Assembly (NCBI GenBank): GCA_046153875.1
Contig: JBJXFE010000041.1
Span: 1 to 64,000 of the forward strand
Direction: 5' to 3'
Source of the DNA: JBJXFE01 sp046153875
Lineage (GTDB): Bacteria; Planctomycetota; Phycisphaerae; Phycisphaerales; UBA1924
Length of the DNA: 64,000 nt
Shown here: in pieces, positions 24,676 through 33,332 of the stretch
Layout: the number at the start of each line of letters is the position of its first letter
Position numbering within the stretch: the first letter of the stretch is position 1
Notes under the pieces: model-generated
Told to the model about the DNA's origin: nothing
Database searches by the model: none
The model's input: only the letters and a program-made list of their open reading frames with translations
Program-made: the position numbers and the translations under genes

Positions 24676-26004
24676 GTGCGTACTCGAATCGGCATCATGA
24701 GTCTGCTTTCAGCCGGAGCCGTCGCTTCGGGGCAGGTAGCGTTGAACTCCGGCAACGCGAAGGCGGACGGCCAGTTCGGACGCGCGATCGCGGGCCTCAC
24801 TGATGTCACGGGCGATGGACGGGGCGAGATCATCGTGGGAGCTCGTCGCGAGGGCCCCGGGACGTCGCGGATGGGGCGGGCGTACATCTTCAACGGAGCG
24901 ACCGGGGCCATCTATCGCGTGCTGACTTCGCCGCACCCCGAATCGGATGGCCAGTTCGGCGCGTCCGTTGCCGGGATCGCGGACGTGAACGGTGATGGGT
25001 GCGGCGACGTGATCGTCGGCGCGCCGGATGAGGATCCGGGGAATGCCCCGGAGGATGCCGGTCGCGCCTACATCATCTCCGGCCGCACGGGCGCGGTTCT
25101 GAGCATTCTCGCCGCGCCGAGCCAGGAGTTTGAGGGTGAGTTCGGCGACGCGGTCGCCGGCGTGCCCGACGTCAACGGTGACGGTCGGCCGGACGTCGCG
25201 GTGGGGGCGCGCAGCATGGACCCCGGGACCGCCACGGAGAACTCGGGACGCGTCTACCTCTACTCGGGCGCCACCGGGGCGTACCTGCGGGCGCTCTACA
25301 CGCCCACCGCAACGCTCAACGGCAACTTCGGCGATTCCCTCGCGGGCGTGGCCGACCTCAACGGCGACGGCCGAGGCGACGTGATCGTCGGCGCCCCGTC
25401 CGAGTCCTGGCAGGTCGCCAACTCCGGGCTCGTGCATCTGTACTCCGGCGCCACGGGTGTGCGGATCCGGTCGATCCCCTCACCCCGCCGCGAGATCGGC
25501 GGCCGCTTTGGCGAATCGGTCGCGGCGGTGCCCGACGTGAACCAGGACGGCAGGGCTGACATCGTCGTCGGCGCGCCGCACGAGGATCCGGGTTCCAGCC
25601 CGCAGGATGCGGGGCGCGCGTACGTCTTTTCGGGCGTGACCGGGGCGCTCCTCTGGATCCTGTATCCGCCGGCGGCCGACTCGGCCGACGACTTCGGCGA
25701 TGCCGTCGCGGGCCTCCCGGACCTCAATGGCGACGGACGCGGCGACATTGCTGTCGGCGCCCACGATGCCGACCCCGGCACCGCACCCAGCAACAGCGGG
25801 CGGGTGCATGTGTACTCCGGCGCAACCGGGAAGCGGCTGTTCACACTGGTCTCGCCCCATCAGGCCGACGATGGCCGCTTCGGGAGCGCGGTCGCGGCGG
25901 TCCCGGATACCAACGGCAACGGCTTCGGGGACATCGCTGTGGGCGCCGAAGGCGAGGGAGGATCGCCCGCGGAGTCGGGACGCGCATACCTGTTCCACCC
26001 GTAG
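24676..26004 (+). CDS. Secreted FG-GAP (integrin alpha-like) repeat protein without dockerin
   Basis: This is a 442-residue protein. The start GTG 24676 follows AAAGGAGA at 24661. The signal peptide (LLSAGAVASGQ) precedes seven blades with the same plan: FGxAVAGVPDVNGDGRxDVxVGA, then GRVYLYSGATG. Each blade has a calcium loop DVNGDG. Unlike its neighbours it ends right after the last blade (RAYLFHP) with no dockerin module. It is the last gene of the plus-strand secreted cluster. Confidence 0.88.
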   Translation: MRTRIGIMSLLSAGAVASGQVALNSGNAKADGQFGRAIAGLTDVTGDGRGEIIVGARREGPGTSRMGRAYIFNGATGAIYRVLTSPHPESDGQFGASVAGIADVNGDGCGDVIVGAPDEDPGNAPEDAGRAYIISGRTGAVLSILAAPSQEFEGEFGDAVAGVPDVNGDGRPDVAVGARSMDPGTATENSGRVYLYSGATGAYLRALYTPTATLNGNFGDSLAGVADLNGDGRGDVIVGAPSESWQVANSGLVHLYSGATGVRIRSIPSPRREIGGRFGESVAAVPDVNQDGRADIVVGAPHEDPGSSPQDAGRAYVFSGVTGALLWILYPPAADSADDFGDAVAGLPDLNGDGRGDIAVGAHDADPGTAPSNSGRVHVYSGATGKRLFTLVSPHQADDGRFGSAVAAVPDTNGNGFGDIAVGAEGEGGSPAESGRAYLFHP

Positions 26005-26127
26005 AAGCTGCGGCTTGATTCGAGGCTTTGCGTGGATCGGAGCCGGGGGCTGCGCGGAACGGGCTGACGTCGGAGTAGCTTCTCGCGGGTGCTGGCCGCC
26101 AGGCCGACCCCTCACTCGTGCCCCCCT

Positions 26128-26162
26128 GCTCGCCGGTTAGCGAAAGCGCCGGCGGGCTTCTT
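26128..26162 (+). terminator. Rho-independent terminator
   Basis: GCTCGCCGG (26128-26136) pairs with CCGGCGGGC (26149-26157), followed by TTCTTCG. The right arm is identical to that of the terminator at 20824, suggesting a common planctomycete terminator type. It closes the secreted-protein cluster. Confidence 0.65.
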
Positions 26163-26173
26163 CGTGCGCTACC

Positions 26174-26360
26174 GCCTTGATCAATGCGGCGGCCGGTTGT
26201 ACCTCAGGAATTACCGCGGGTATCGCTTCTGCAGAAGAAGCGAAACCGGGCGGGCATTGAGGAGGACCCGCCTGCGCAACGCCCCATACCGCTCCGCCCC
26301 CCCCCGCACCCCGACCCTTGGGACGATCCCCGCCGGTCCACGCCCGACGCGGCACGGGCC
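26174..26360 (+). repeat. Recombinase leader element, copy 2 (decayed)
   Basis: This is a diverged copy of 1791-1973, including CCGGTTGTACCTC, CCGGGCGGGCATTGAGGAGGA and GACGCGGCACGGGCC. In this copy the start region has lost a base (GCCTGC instead of GCCGTGC) and the recombinase frame soon stops at TGA 26366. The outer 10-bp stem of copy 1 is only partly conserved, but a small inner hairpin CGCTTCT/AGAAGCG has been gained. No recombinase catalytic domain follows. It appears to be the scar of a second, lost element. Confidence 0.6.
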
Positions 26361-26843
26361 GCCGGATGAACACCAACGGGTGGGTGTTCTGGCAGTTCGC
26401 CGATCCCAGCGGCAAGCGCCGGGCACTTGATGTGTTGCGGAAGGCGTGGGCGGAACGAAAGAAGCCCGGCCGTGGTCCGCCGTTGCGATTCGCGGGCGAT
26501 GCGTCTGCGGCCTCGCTCCGCGCCAGCGCATTGCGCCGGATTGGCCCGGTAAACAGCTGCCGGGCCGATTCCGACCCCTCCGCGCTCTCTGTCGGCAGGT
26601 TTGAGACCGTCGTTCTCGGGGAGTTTTCGACGCCCTCGCGGAAACGCGGGGGCGTTTTGGTTTACGCGTCGAGCTCATCCGGGCCGTCGGGCCGAGGTCG
26701 CGGAAAGTCCCGCCGTGGCGGAGGTTTCGGCGCATCCCGCCCCGCCCGCCGCGCGCTCGGTCTTGAAGCCGAATCTCGGGGTCCGAGGGCAACCCGGCGC
26801 GTGCATAAACGGTCGTGGTGATTGGTTGCCCGGCGGGCAGGCG
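26361..26843. other. Non-coding remnant region with possible gene fragment
   Basis: After copy 2 of the leader element, a plus-frame segment from about 26367 begins MNTNGWVFWQFADPSGKR with LDVLRKAW shortly after. This reads like real protein, but the frame degenerates into Ser/Arg-rich sequence. I cannot assign it. A strong hairpin terminator lies at 26631. Nothing else is supported. Confidence 0.35.
26631..26659 (+). terminator. Strong rho-independent terminator with GAAA tetraloop
   Basis: CGCCCTCGCG (26631-26640) pairs over 10 bp with CGCGGGGGCG (26645-26654) across a GAAA loop, followed by TTTT. No intact plus-strand gene ends directly before it, so it may belong to the lost element. Confidence 0.7.
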
Positions 26844-27440
26844 CTACCGCGGCAGCCGCGTGAGCTGGCGCGCGGCCCAGTCGCGCCACGCGGCGGCGTC
26901 GCTGCGCATCACGATTTCGTCGAGCCATCGCGGCGTGCGTTCGTCGGTGCGGTCGGATCGGACCTGGAGTCGGGCCATCGCCTGCATCGTCGGCAGGTGC
27001 TCGGGGTGGGCTTCGAGGGTCGAGGCGTAGGCGGTGAGCGCGTCGTTCGTGCGGCCCGCGCGCTCGAGCGTGAGCGCGAGGTTCAGGCGCGGGTCGGGGT
27101 GGTCGGGGGCCAGCTTGGCCGCCCAGGAGAACTCCGAAGCGGCCGCGTAATAGAGGCTTCGCCCCAGGTAGATGGTTCCGAGATTATTATGGGCCGGGGC
27201 GTGGAACAGATCGGCCGTGAGCGCCTCGCGCAGAAGCTTCTCGGCTTCGGCCGGGTCGGTGCCCATGAGGGCCACGGCCCTGGCGTTGAGCGCGTCGGCG
27301 GCGCGCGGGTCGCGCGCGGACTCGTCCATCGGCTGGTACGGGCTTGATCGACGCGCCCCGCTACCCCCGCCGGCGCAGCCGCCGAGCCCGCCGGCGAGCA
27401 GCGCGGCCGCGAGCATCGAATGCAGAGCCGCCCGGGTCAC
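26844..27440 (-). CDS. TPR lipoprotein at the end of the secretion/pilus operon
   Basis: This is a 198-residue protein from GTG 27440, which overlaps the previous stop as GTGA. It has a lipoprotein signal (AAALLAGGLGGC). TPR-like helices follow: ALMGTDPAEAEKLLREAL, FHAPAHNNLGTIYLGRSLYYAAASEF, HPDPRLNLALTLERAGRTNDAL. It resembles the pilotin/PilF-type TPR lipoproteins that accompany type IV pilus and type II secretion systems. That role is inferred from position and domain type. Confidence 0.7.
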   Translation of the reverse strand: MTRAALHSMLAAALLAGGLGGCAGGGSGARRSSPYQPMDESARDPRAADALNARAVALMGTDPAEAEKLLREALTADLFHAPAHNNLGTIYLGRSLYYAAASEFSWAAKLAPDHPDPRLNLALTLERAGRTNDALTAYASTLEAHPEHLPTMQAMARLQVRSDRTDERTPRWLDEIVMRSDAAAWRDWAARQLTRLPR

Positions 27441-27976
27441 GGTGAACCTCCCGGATCGAGCGCGGCGACTTCCAGCGACAGCACGGCCTGGAGGGGCAGG
27501 TCGCCGCCGCGGCTTCGCTCCTTCGCGGAGCGGTCGTTCCGCGGCGTCAGGTCGATGGCGCTGACGAACCAATCCGGGCGGGCTTCGCGCCAGGCGCCGA
27601 GGAAGCGCCCGAGTTGCGGAAGCGTGATCGAGCCGAGGACGAGCGTGGCCCGATGGCGCAGCGGTCCGCCGCGGGTCTCGCGCGACGCGGTCGGGGCGTT
27701 GAAGCTGGCCATCGCTCCGGCGGGCAGCCCGCAGCGCGCCAATGTCTCGATGACGTGGGTCGGCAGTTCTGAGGGCGGAACGGGCGCGGCCGATTCTCCC
27801 GGGACCGTGGCGCGGAGCCGCATCACCTCGCGGGACACCTCGGTCGTGGAGTTCAGGGTCGCGCGTGCGGCGTGAGCGTTTGCACGCGCCAAGGAAGCGC
27901 CCCGGCCGAACCAGGCGAGCGCGGCCAGGCTCATCCCGATGGCCACGGTCCAGAGCACGGCGACGCGGAACGTCAT
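27437..27976 (-). CDS. GspM/PilO-like inner membrane protein of the secretion/pilus operon
   Basis: This is a 179-residue protein with an N-terminal membrane helix (RVAVLWTVAIGMSLAALAWFG), a short helical region and a compact C-terminal domain (RHRATLVLGSITLPQLGRFLGAWREARPDWFVSAI). That plan is shared by GspM and PilO, which stabilise the inner-membrane platform. ATG 27976 overlaps the upstream stop (ATGA). The assignment rests on topology, size and gene order, not on a strong motif. Confidence 0.55.
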   Translation of the reverse strand: MTFRVAVLWTVAIGMSLAALAWFGRGASLARANAHAARATLNSTTEVSREVMRLRATVPGESAAPVPPSELPTHVIETLARCGLPAGAMASFNAPTASRETRGGPLRHRATLVLGSITLPQLGRFLGAWREARPDWFVSAIDLTPRNDRSAKERSRGGDLPLQAVLSLEVAALDPGGSP

Positions 27977-28806
27977 GGAGCCGCTCCTTCGGCGGCGAAC
28001 GGCCGGCGCAGACGCAGGGAGATGCGCGTCGAATCTCCCGCGGCGTTGAGCCGCGGCTCGTCGAGCGTCCAGCCCGGCGGCGGGCGCAGCGCGCGGAGGA
28101 ACTCGGCCGGGTCGTCGTCGAGGGCGACCGAGACCGAGGCGCCGTCCGAACCGACCACGATGGAGTGCGTCACGCACGAGGCCGAGACGGGCCAGCCCGC
28201 GAGGACGGCGGCGAGATCGGTCGCGGCGTCCGGTGTGCTCGAGGGTCGGGCGGCCGCCGCGGCGGCGCGGCGAAGGTCGGCCAGGGCGATCGTCGGGTCT
28301 TCGCCCTCGGGCACGGCGGCCCGCAGCAGCGCGGACCCGGCGTTGCGTGCCTGAGTCGCTTCGGCCCGCCAGGCGTTGGAGCGCCGGCCCAGGCCGAGGG
28401 CGACAAGGGCGGCGCACAGGAGCACGGTCGCGGCCGCCAGCGCGTGCCCGCGCCACCGGACGCGGCGGTAGGCATGCGGCTCGAACTCGCCGACCAGCAG
28501 GTTGAGCGCCGCAGGGTCCGGCGCGCCGGGGAGCGACGCGGCGAACGCCGGCAGGGTCGAGGGCGTGAGCGTGAGCGTGTCGCCGTCGAGCGCCCTGATT
28601 GACGCCACGGTCGCCGCGCACACGAGGATGGTGCTGTCGCGCAGCGGAACTCCTACGGCGTGCAGGGGCTCGGACGTCGGCAGCTCATCGGTCAGGGCGG
28701 CGCGCAGCCCGGGGGGAAGAGCTCCGTGCCGTGACCAGCCGGGAGCGTTCAACACCGCCCAGCAGAGCTTCTCGGGGGGCAGGCTGAGGTGGCGATCGAC
28801 GATCAT
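27973..28806 (-). CDS. GspL/PilN-like membrane protein of the secretion/pilus operon
   Basis: This is a 277-residue protein. The N-terminal cytoplasmic half (about 130 residues) precedes one membrane helix (HALAAATVLLCAALVALGLG), and the periplasmic C-terminal domain is about 110 residues. GspL has this plan, with the cytoplasmic half contacting the GspE ATPase. Its N-terminal half is shorter than in full GspL. ATG 28806 overlaps the upstream gene (ATGA) and its stop overlaps the next. The family call is inferred from architecture and context. Confidence 0.55.
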   Translation of the reverse strand: MIVDRHLSLPPEKLCWAVLNAPGWSRHGALPPGLRAALTDELPTSEPLHAVGVPLRDSTILVCAATVASIRALDGDTLTLTPSTLPAFAASLPGAPDPAALNLLVGEFEPHAYRRVRWRGHALAAATVLLCAALVALGLGRRSNAWRAEATQARNAGSALLRAAVPEGEDPTIALADLRRAAAAAARPSSTPDAATDLAAVLAGWPVSASCVTHSIVVGSDGASVSVALDDDPAEFLRALRPPPGWTLDEPRLNAAGDSTRISLRLRRPFAAEGAAP

Positions 28807-29312
28807 CGCGGCCCTCCCGGGGCTGCGGCCGGGTGGTCGTCCCGCAACGCGAGCATGCGTACGCCCGAGCCGTCGCGGAGGGCGATCGCATTCGCTTCCA
28901 CGCGGTCAACGGACCTGCCGCCGACCGATTCGCCCGCGCCGACGACGTGAAGGCGATCGGTCTCGGGGTCGTACAGCGCGGCGCGGTAGTCCTCCCCGGC
29001 GCGCGTGATGGCGAGCAGTTGCAGCTTCAGCGGCGGCGCGGGAGCCGGCTTCGCGGGTTCGGCTTCGTCGGCGGGGGCCGGGGGCGCGACCCATACGGGG
29101 GCGTGGAACGGGTCCAGGTCGAGGTCCGGGAGTCGCGCGGCGGGCGACGGGGGTCGTGTCGCCCCGAGCGTCGGCGGTTCAACCATCCGTGGCTTCACCG
29201 GCCACGCAGCCCATGCAGCGCAGGCGATGACCGCTACCGAGCACCCCGCGATCGGTGCGCGTGAAACGCGCGGCGGAAGGTCGGCCGGGGATGGGCGTGT
29301 GCGGGTGCTCAC
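28803..29312 (-). CDS. GspC/PilP-like protein of the secretion/pilus operon
   Basis: This is a 169-residue protein with an N-terminal membrane segment (AGCSVAVIACAAWAAWPV), a proline-rich linker and a C-terminal domain (LKLQLLAITRAGEDYRAALYD, DRLHVVGAGESVGGRSVDRV, ALRDGSGVRMLAL). The C-terminal domain matches the PilP/GspC homology-region pattern of a small beta sandwich. GTG 29312 overlaps the ATPase stop as GTGA. It would link the platform to the secretin, which is not encoded here. Confidence 0.6.
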   Translation of the reverse strand: MSTRTRPSPADLPPRVSRAPIAGCSVAVIACAAWAAWPVKPRMVEPPTLGATRPPSPAARLPDLDLDPFHAPVWVAPPAPADEAEPAKPAPAPPLKLQLLAITRAGEDYRAALYDPETDRLHVVGAGESVGGRSVDRVEANAIALRDGSGVRMLALRDDHPAAAPGGPR

Positions 29313-30211
29313 ACGGCCTCCTCATCGATCGCTTCGATCACGCGTGCGACTTCCTGGCGCGACGTCGCGCCTTCGCGTGCGAGCTGCTCGCCCGCCTCCC
29401 TGAGCGCGACCATGCCCTCCGTCCGGGCGAGGGCCTTGATGTCCATGGCCGAAGCACGCTGCGCCACCAAGGCGCGCTGGGCCGCGCTGACGACGAGCAG
29501 CTCGAACACCCCGGTCCTTCCCTTGTATCCCGTGGCGAGACAGGCGTCGCAACCGGCTCCGTGGCACTCAGGATGGACCTTGCGGACGAGCCGCTGCGCC
29601 AGCACCGCCGAGAGCGAACTGGCCACCAGGAACGGCTCGACTCCCAGGTCGATCAGCCGCGCCACGGCGCTGGAGGCGTCGTTCGTGTGGAGCGTGGACA
29701 GGACCAGGTGGCCGGTGAGCGAGGCCTGCACCGCGATCCGGGCCGTGTCCTGGTCGCGGATCTCGCCGACCATGATCACGTCCGGGTCCTGGCGCAGGAT
29801 GTGGCGCAGCCCCGCGGCGAACGTCACTCCCTTCTTCGGGTCGACCTGCGTCTGGCTGGCCGCCAGCCCCGCGCCGGCCCCCGCCTCCCCGGCGCCTCCC
29901 AGATCGTATTCGACCGGGTCCTCGATCGTCATCATGTTCAGCTCGCATCCCCGGGCTGTTCCGCCGGCGTTCGCCGCGCTGACCGAGGCGAGTGTGGCGT
30001 AGAGCGTGGTCGTCTTGCCCGATCCGGTGGGGCCGGTGGAGAGAACGATCCCGCTGGTGCGGCTCGCCTGCGCGAGGTACGCCCGTTCGATCGCGGGGGG
30101 CATTCCCAGCCCGGCGAAGGTGAGCAGTTGCACCGACCGGGCCGGGTCGAGCAGGCGCACCACAACGCGCTCGCCGTACGTGCTCGGGAGCGTGCTGATG
30201 CAGGTGAACAC
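29309..30211 (-). pseudogene. GspE/PilB-type secretion ATPase, N-terminally truncated
   Basis: The frame encodes only the C-terminal 300 residues of a GspE/PilB ATPase. It begins at FTCISTLPSTYGERVVVRLLD, which in full proteins is about residue 200-250. Walker A is GPTGSGKTTT, with the Asp box around MMTIEDPVEYD and Walker B near DVIMVGEIRDQDTA. The zinc-binding region is shortened to CHGAGCDACLATGYKGRTG. The missing N2 domain and linker are replaced by RHS-derived sequence on the opposite strand starting at about 30198. A GTG at 30211 could allow translation, but the truncated enzyme lacks its platform-docking domain. It is coupled to the gspC-like gene. Confidence 0.85.
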
Positions 30212-30734
30212 GGCTCACCTGGGCGGTGAGCCCGCCGAGGTGGTGCTGGACGACCTTGTTAAACACTTCGCGTACGACGGCCTCGGACGGCTGATCCGGG
30301 TGCAGTCGCCGTACCCGACGATCGGGTCGGCGGACCGTCGGAGCGAACGGTTCTTCTACGACGGGATCAGGCGGGTCCAGGAGATCACGGTCGACCCGCT
30401 GAACGACACGTCCGACTCGCTGATGGCGGTCGACCCGGTGATCGCGACGGACGACGCGTTGATGGCGGGGGGCGAGCCGGGTGCCGCGGCGGCGGCGGCG
30501 TTCGCGGCGGAACCGGACTTGGACGGCTCCGCGGCCACGCTGGCGGTGGAGAACAGCCAGCTTGGTGGCACCGGCTCCGGGTCCTCCGGTGCCGGCGGGG
30601 GCGTCGGAGTGCGTCGTCGGACCGGGCGCGTGCGCCGCGGCAGGGCTCCGCCCTGCGCCAGATCGTGCAGGCCGGACCTCGCCCGAGCGGCAAGGCGGAT
30701 CGCGGGGATTCCCAGATATTCGCGCGGTGCGTGA
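30198..30734 (+). pseudogene. RHS protein core fragment inserted at the truncated gspE
   Basis: The plus frame from ATG 30198 reads HFAYDGLGRLIRVQSPYP then RRSERFFYDGIRRVQEITV, the YDGLGRLxRxQ and RxERFxYDGxRR repeats of planctomycete RHS cores. It continues through a Ser/Gly/Ala-rich spacer. Around 30606 the homologous continuation shifts frame (ECVVGPG resembles the conserved REYVWGPG), so the piece is broken. The fragment would be upstream of the kind of C-terminal tip seen at bases 1-748. It probably came from recombination between RHS genes and the secretion operon. Confidence 0.75.
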
Positions 30735-30858
30735 GTTGTCGTGGCTTCCGGCACGCCGATCCACGACCGGCACGCGCTCACCGCAATACGCCGCGACGCT
30801 CGGCCGTTAGCCCTGCGGGGCGCGACCCCGCGCCGGGCGATCATCACGGGAGTGGCAC

Positions 30859-31983
30859 ATGAAGAGTTCGATCGTCGTGCTGTTCGCGGTGGCGGTGGCG
30901 GCCGCTCCCGGCCGCGCGCAAATCACCCCCACCCATGCGGACGTCCCGTATGCCGCGCAGAGCCAGGCGCAGCGGCTCGATGTGTACGTGCCGCCGGGGC
31001 CGGTTCCGCCCGGGGGCTTCCCGGTGGTGATCTGGATTCACGGCGGCGGCTGGTCCGGCGGGGACAAGAGCAGCGCCGCCGGGCGTGTGGCGCCGTTGCG
31101 TGCCCGGGGCATCGCGACCGTGGGGATCAACTACCGTCTCTCCGGCGAGGCGGTCTTCCCCGCGCAGATCCACGACTGCCGGGGGGCGATTCGCTTCGTG
31201 CGCGCGCACGCGGCCCAGTTCAGCCTCGACCCTGCACGCGTCGGCGTCTGGGGATCGTCGGCGGGCGGGCACCTGAGCGCCCTCGTCGCGACGAGCGGGA
31301 ACGACCCGACCCTCGAGGGCACCGTCGGGGGCAACCTCGCGTTCGCGAGCACGGTCGCGGCCGCGGCGGACTACTTCGGGCCGACGGACATCCTCAACAT
31401 CCAGCTCGACGTGATGAATCCGCCCGGGAGCACGATCAACCACGACGCGCCCACGTCGCCGGAGTCGCGCCTCGTCGGCTGGAGTCAACCCGGGCAGGGG
31501 ATCGGCGACATCCGCGCCAACCAGGGCAACCCGGCGGCCCCGTATCCCGCGCTGGTGGAGTTGTGCATGCGGGTGAACCCGATCACGTGGGCCGACGCCT
31601 CGGACCCGCCCATGCTGATCGCCCACGGCACCGACGACACGTCCGTCCCGCTGAAGCAGAGCACGCGGCTGCACGAGGCGCTGGCGTCGCTCGGCGTGGC
31701 GCACCAGTACCGGGTGGTGCCCGGCGCCGGGCACGGCAGCCTCGGAGCGCCGACGGACGCGGCGGTGCTCGACCTGTTCACGCTGGTGCTGGGCGGGTGC
31801 TTCGCGAACTGCAACGCGGACCTGACGCCCTCGGGGCTGCCGCGACTCGACGTTTCCGACTTCGGCTGCTTCCAGGGGAAGTATGTGCTGGGTGAGCCCT
31901 ACGCGGACTGCAACGCGAGCGGGCACCTCACGGTCGCCGATTTCGGCTGCTTCCAGGGCAAATACGTACTCGGGTGCCCGTAG
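30859..31983 (+). CDS. Secreted alpha/beta hydrolase (esterase/lipase) with GC-type dockerin
   Basis: This is a 374-residue protein. The signal peptide ends near GRAQ. The hydrolase has HGGGW as oxyanion hole, GSSAGG as the nucleophile elbow with catalytic Ser, an Asp in AHGTDDTSVP, and His in GAGHGS. This matches the BD-FAE/hormone-sensitive-lipase group. The C-terminus has the dockerin pair ending in LGCP; the first half (CNADLTPSGLPRLDVSDFGCFQGKYVLG) has an unusual insertion in its calcium loop. It is the only clear enzyme among the dockerin proteins here. ATG 30859 follows GGGAGTG. Confidence 0.9.
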   Translation: MKSSIVVLFAVAVAAAPGRAQITPTHADVPYAAQSQAQRLDVYVPPGPVPPGGFPVVIWIHGGGWSGGDKSSAAGRVAPLRARGIATVGINYRLSGEAVFPAQIHDCRGAIRFVRAHAAQFSLDPARVGVWGSSAGGHLSALVATSGNDPTLEGTVGGNLAFASTVAAAADYFGPTDILNIQLDVMNPPGSTINHDAPTSPESRLVGWSQPGQGIGDIRANQGNPAAPYPALVELCMRVNPITWADASDPPMLIAHGTDDTSVPLKQSTRLHEALASLGVAHQYRVVPGAGHGSLGAPTDAAVLDLFTLVLGGCFANCNADLTPSGLPRLDVSDFGCFQGKYVLGEPYADCNASGHLTVADFGCFQGKYVLGCP

Positions 31984-32063
31984 TCAGACTCAGCCGGCAC
32001 GATGAGCGAACGGCGCTGACGGGCTCCTGATGACAGCACGCGGCACCGGTTGTTGACTTCGTA

Positions 32064-33332
32064 TCAGGCCCCCGCCGTCCGGCGGATGAGCTTTCCCGAC
32101 AGCACCATCCCCGTCAGCGCCGCCAGAAGCAGCATCCCGGCGACGACGTGGAACGCCGTCTCGAGCCCCGTGCGGTTGACGAGCCACTCCGCGATCGGCG
32201 CGCCCGCGGCCGCGGGCGCCCAGGCGCCGCCCATCATCAGGCCGGACGCGAGACTCGTGCGGTGGGGCAGGAGGCGCTGGGCGAGCGAGATGGTAATGGG
32301 GATGACGCCCGCGTAGGCGACGCCCGCGAGCATCGCGAGTATCCAGGCCTGGCCGGTGCCCGCGTGGGGAAAGGCGGCGACGGCGATCGCGCCGACCGCG
32401 GGAACGAGCACGAGCATGAGCTTCTCGTGATGCGTCCGCACCAGCCCGGCGGCCAGACCGCTCACGCCCATGCCCACGGCCATGGCCGCCTGCATCGGTC
32501 CGTTGATCTGCGACGCGGCCGACCGCAGCGCGGGCGTGAGCTCCGTTGCGCCCGCGCGCGCGAGAGCCAGGTCCTCGGCCCAACGGATGAGCAGGTACAC
32601 CAGCGCCATGTTCACCGTGAACCGCAGCATGTTCCCCGTGTACAGGACCCCGACGGCCCACCACCGGCGGCGGCGCTCGTCGGCGGAGAGCGCGGCGTGC
32701 TCGTCGCCCGCGCCGCGCGTGCGGTGCGGCACGCCGTGCGACGCCCACGCGAGCACGCCGCAGAAGACCAGCCCCCCGGGGATGAGCCATGCGTAGGCCT
32801 CGACGCCGAAGTCACGCACGAAGGCGGGCGCCCCCCAGAACCCCGCGATCCCGCCGATCATTCCGGCGGTGAAGAACGCGGCCACGCCGGCCGAGCGCCG
32901 CCGCCCGGAGAGTTGCCCGACCGCGGCGGCGGAGACGGGGTGGAACGCCCCGACGCCGATCGCCCCGACGATCTGGATGACAACGAGCTGGGTGTAGTCC
33001 CGCGCGAACCCCACGCACCCGATGGCGAGCACCGCGAGCACGAAGCCGAGCGTCCCGAGGAGGCGCGTGTCGAACCGGTCGCTGGCCCAGGCGACGAGCG
33101 GCTGCACCGCGCCCGAGCAGAACGACCCGAGCGCGACCAGGACCGCGCCCTGGGTGGGCGTCAGGGTCAGCCGCCCTTCGAGCACGCTGAGGATGGGGAT
33201 GACGAGCGCGGAGAACAGGTCCACCACCGCGTGGGAGGCGCACACGGCGATGAGGCGGGCCCGGACGAGGTCCGCTGTTCGCGCCGCCTCGGGTCGCAGG
33301 GGGATCGATGACACGGCGCCCAGGGTGGTCAC
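32064..33332 (-). CDS. MFS transporter, fosmidomycin-resistance (FSR)-like
   Basis: This is a 422-residue protein with about 12 membrane segments. The first is CASHAVVDLFSALVIPIL, typical of FSR-type exporters (SHxxVDxxxxxLP). The segment GAFHPVSAAAVG in TM4-5 also matches the FSR family (FHPxA). The start is GTG 33332. The FSR family includes exporters of fosmidomycin and other small molecules; the substrate here is unknown. A 142-nt gap separates it from the divergent gene at 33475. Confidence 0.85.
   Translation of the reverse strand: MTTLGAVSSIPLRPEAARTADLVRARLIAVCASHAVVDLFSALVIPILSVLEGRLTLTPTQGAVLVALGSFCSGAVQPLVAWASDRFDTRLLGTLGFVLAVLAIGCVGFARDYTQLVVIQIVGAIGVGAFHPVSAAAVGQLSGRRRSAGVAAFFTAGMIGGIAGFWGAPAFVRDFGVEAYAWLIPGGLVFCGVLAWASHGVPHRTRGAGDEHAALSADERRRRWWAVGVLYTGNMLRFTVNMALVYLLIRWAEDLALARAGATELTPALRSAASQINGPMQAAMAVGMGVSGLAAGLVRTHHEKLMLVLVPAVGAIAVAAFPHAGTGQAWILAMLAGVAYAGVIPITISLAQRLLPHRTSLASGLMMGGAWAPAAAGAPIAEWLVNRTGLETAFHVVAGMLLLAALTGMVLSGKLIRRTAGA

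Noticed and set aside
26367..26821. Intact small gene starting MNTNGWVFWQF
   Set aside because: The protein-like part covers only about 35 codons; the rest is low-complexity and crosses a strong terminator hairpin at 26631.
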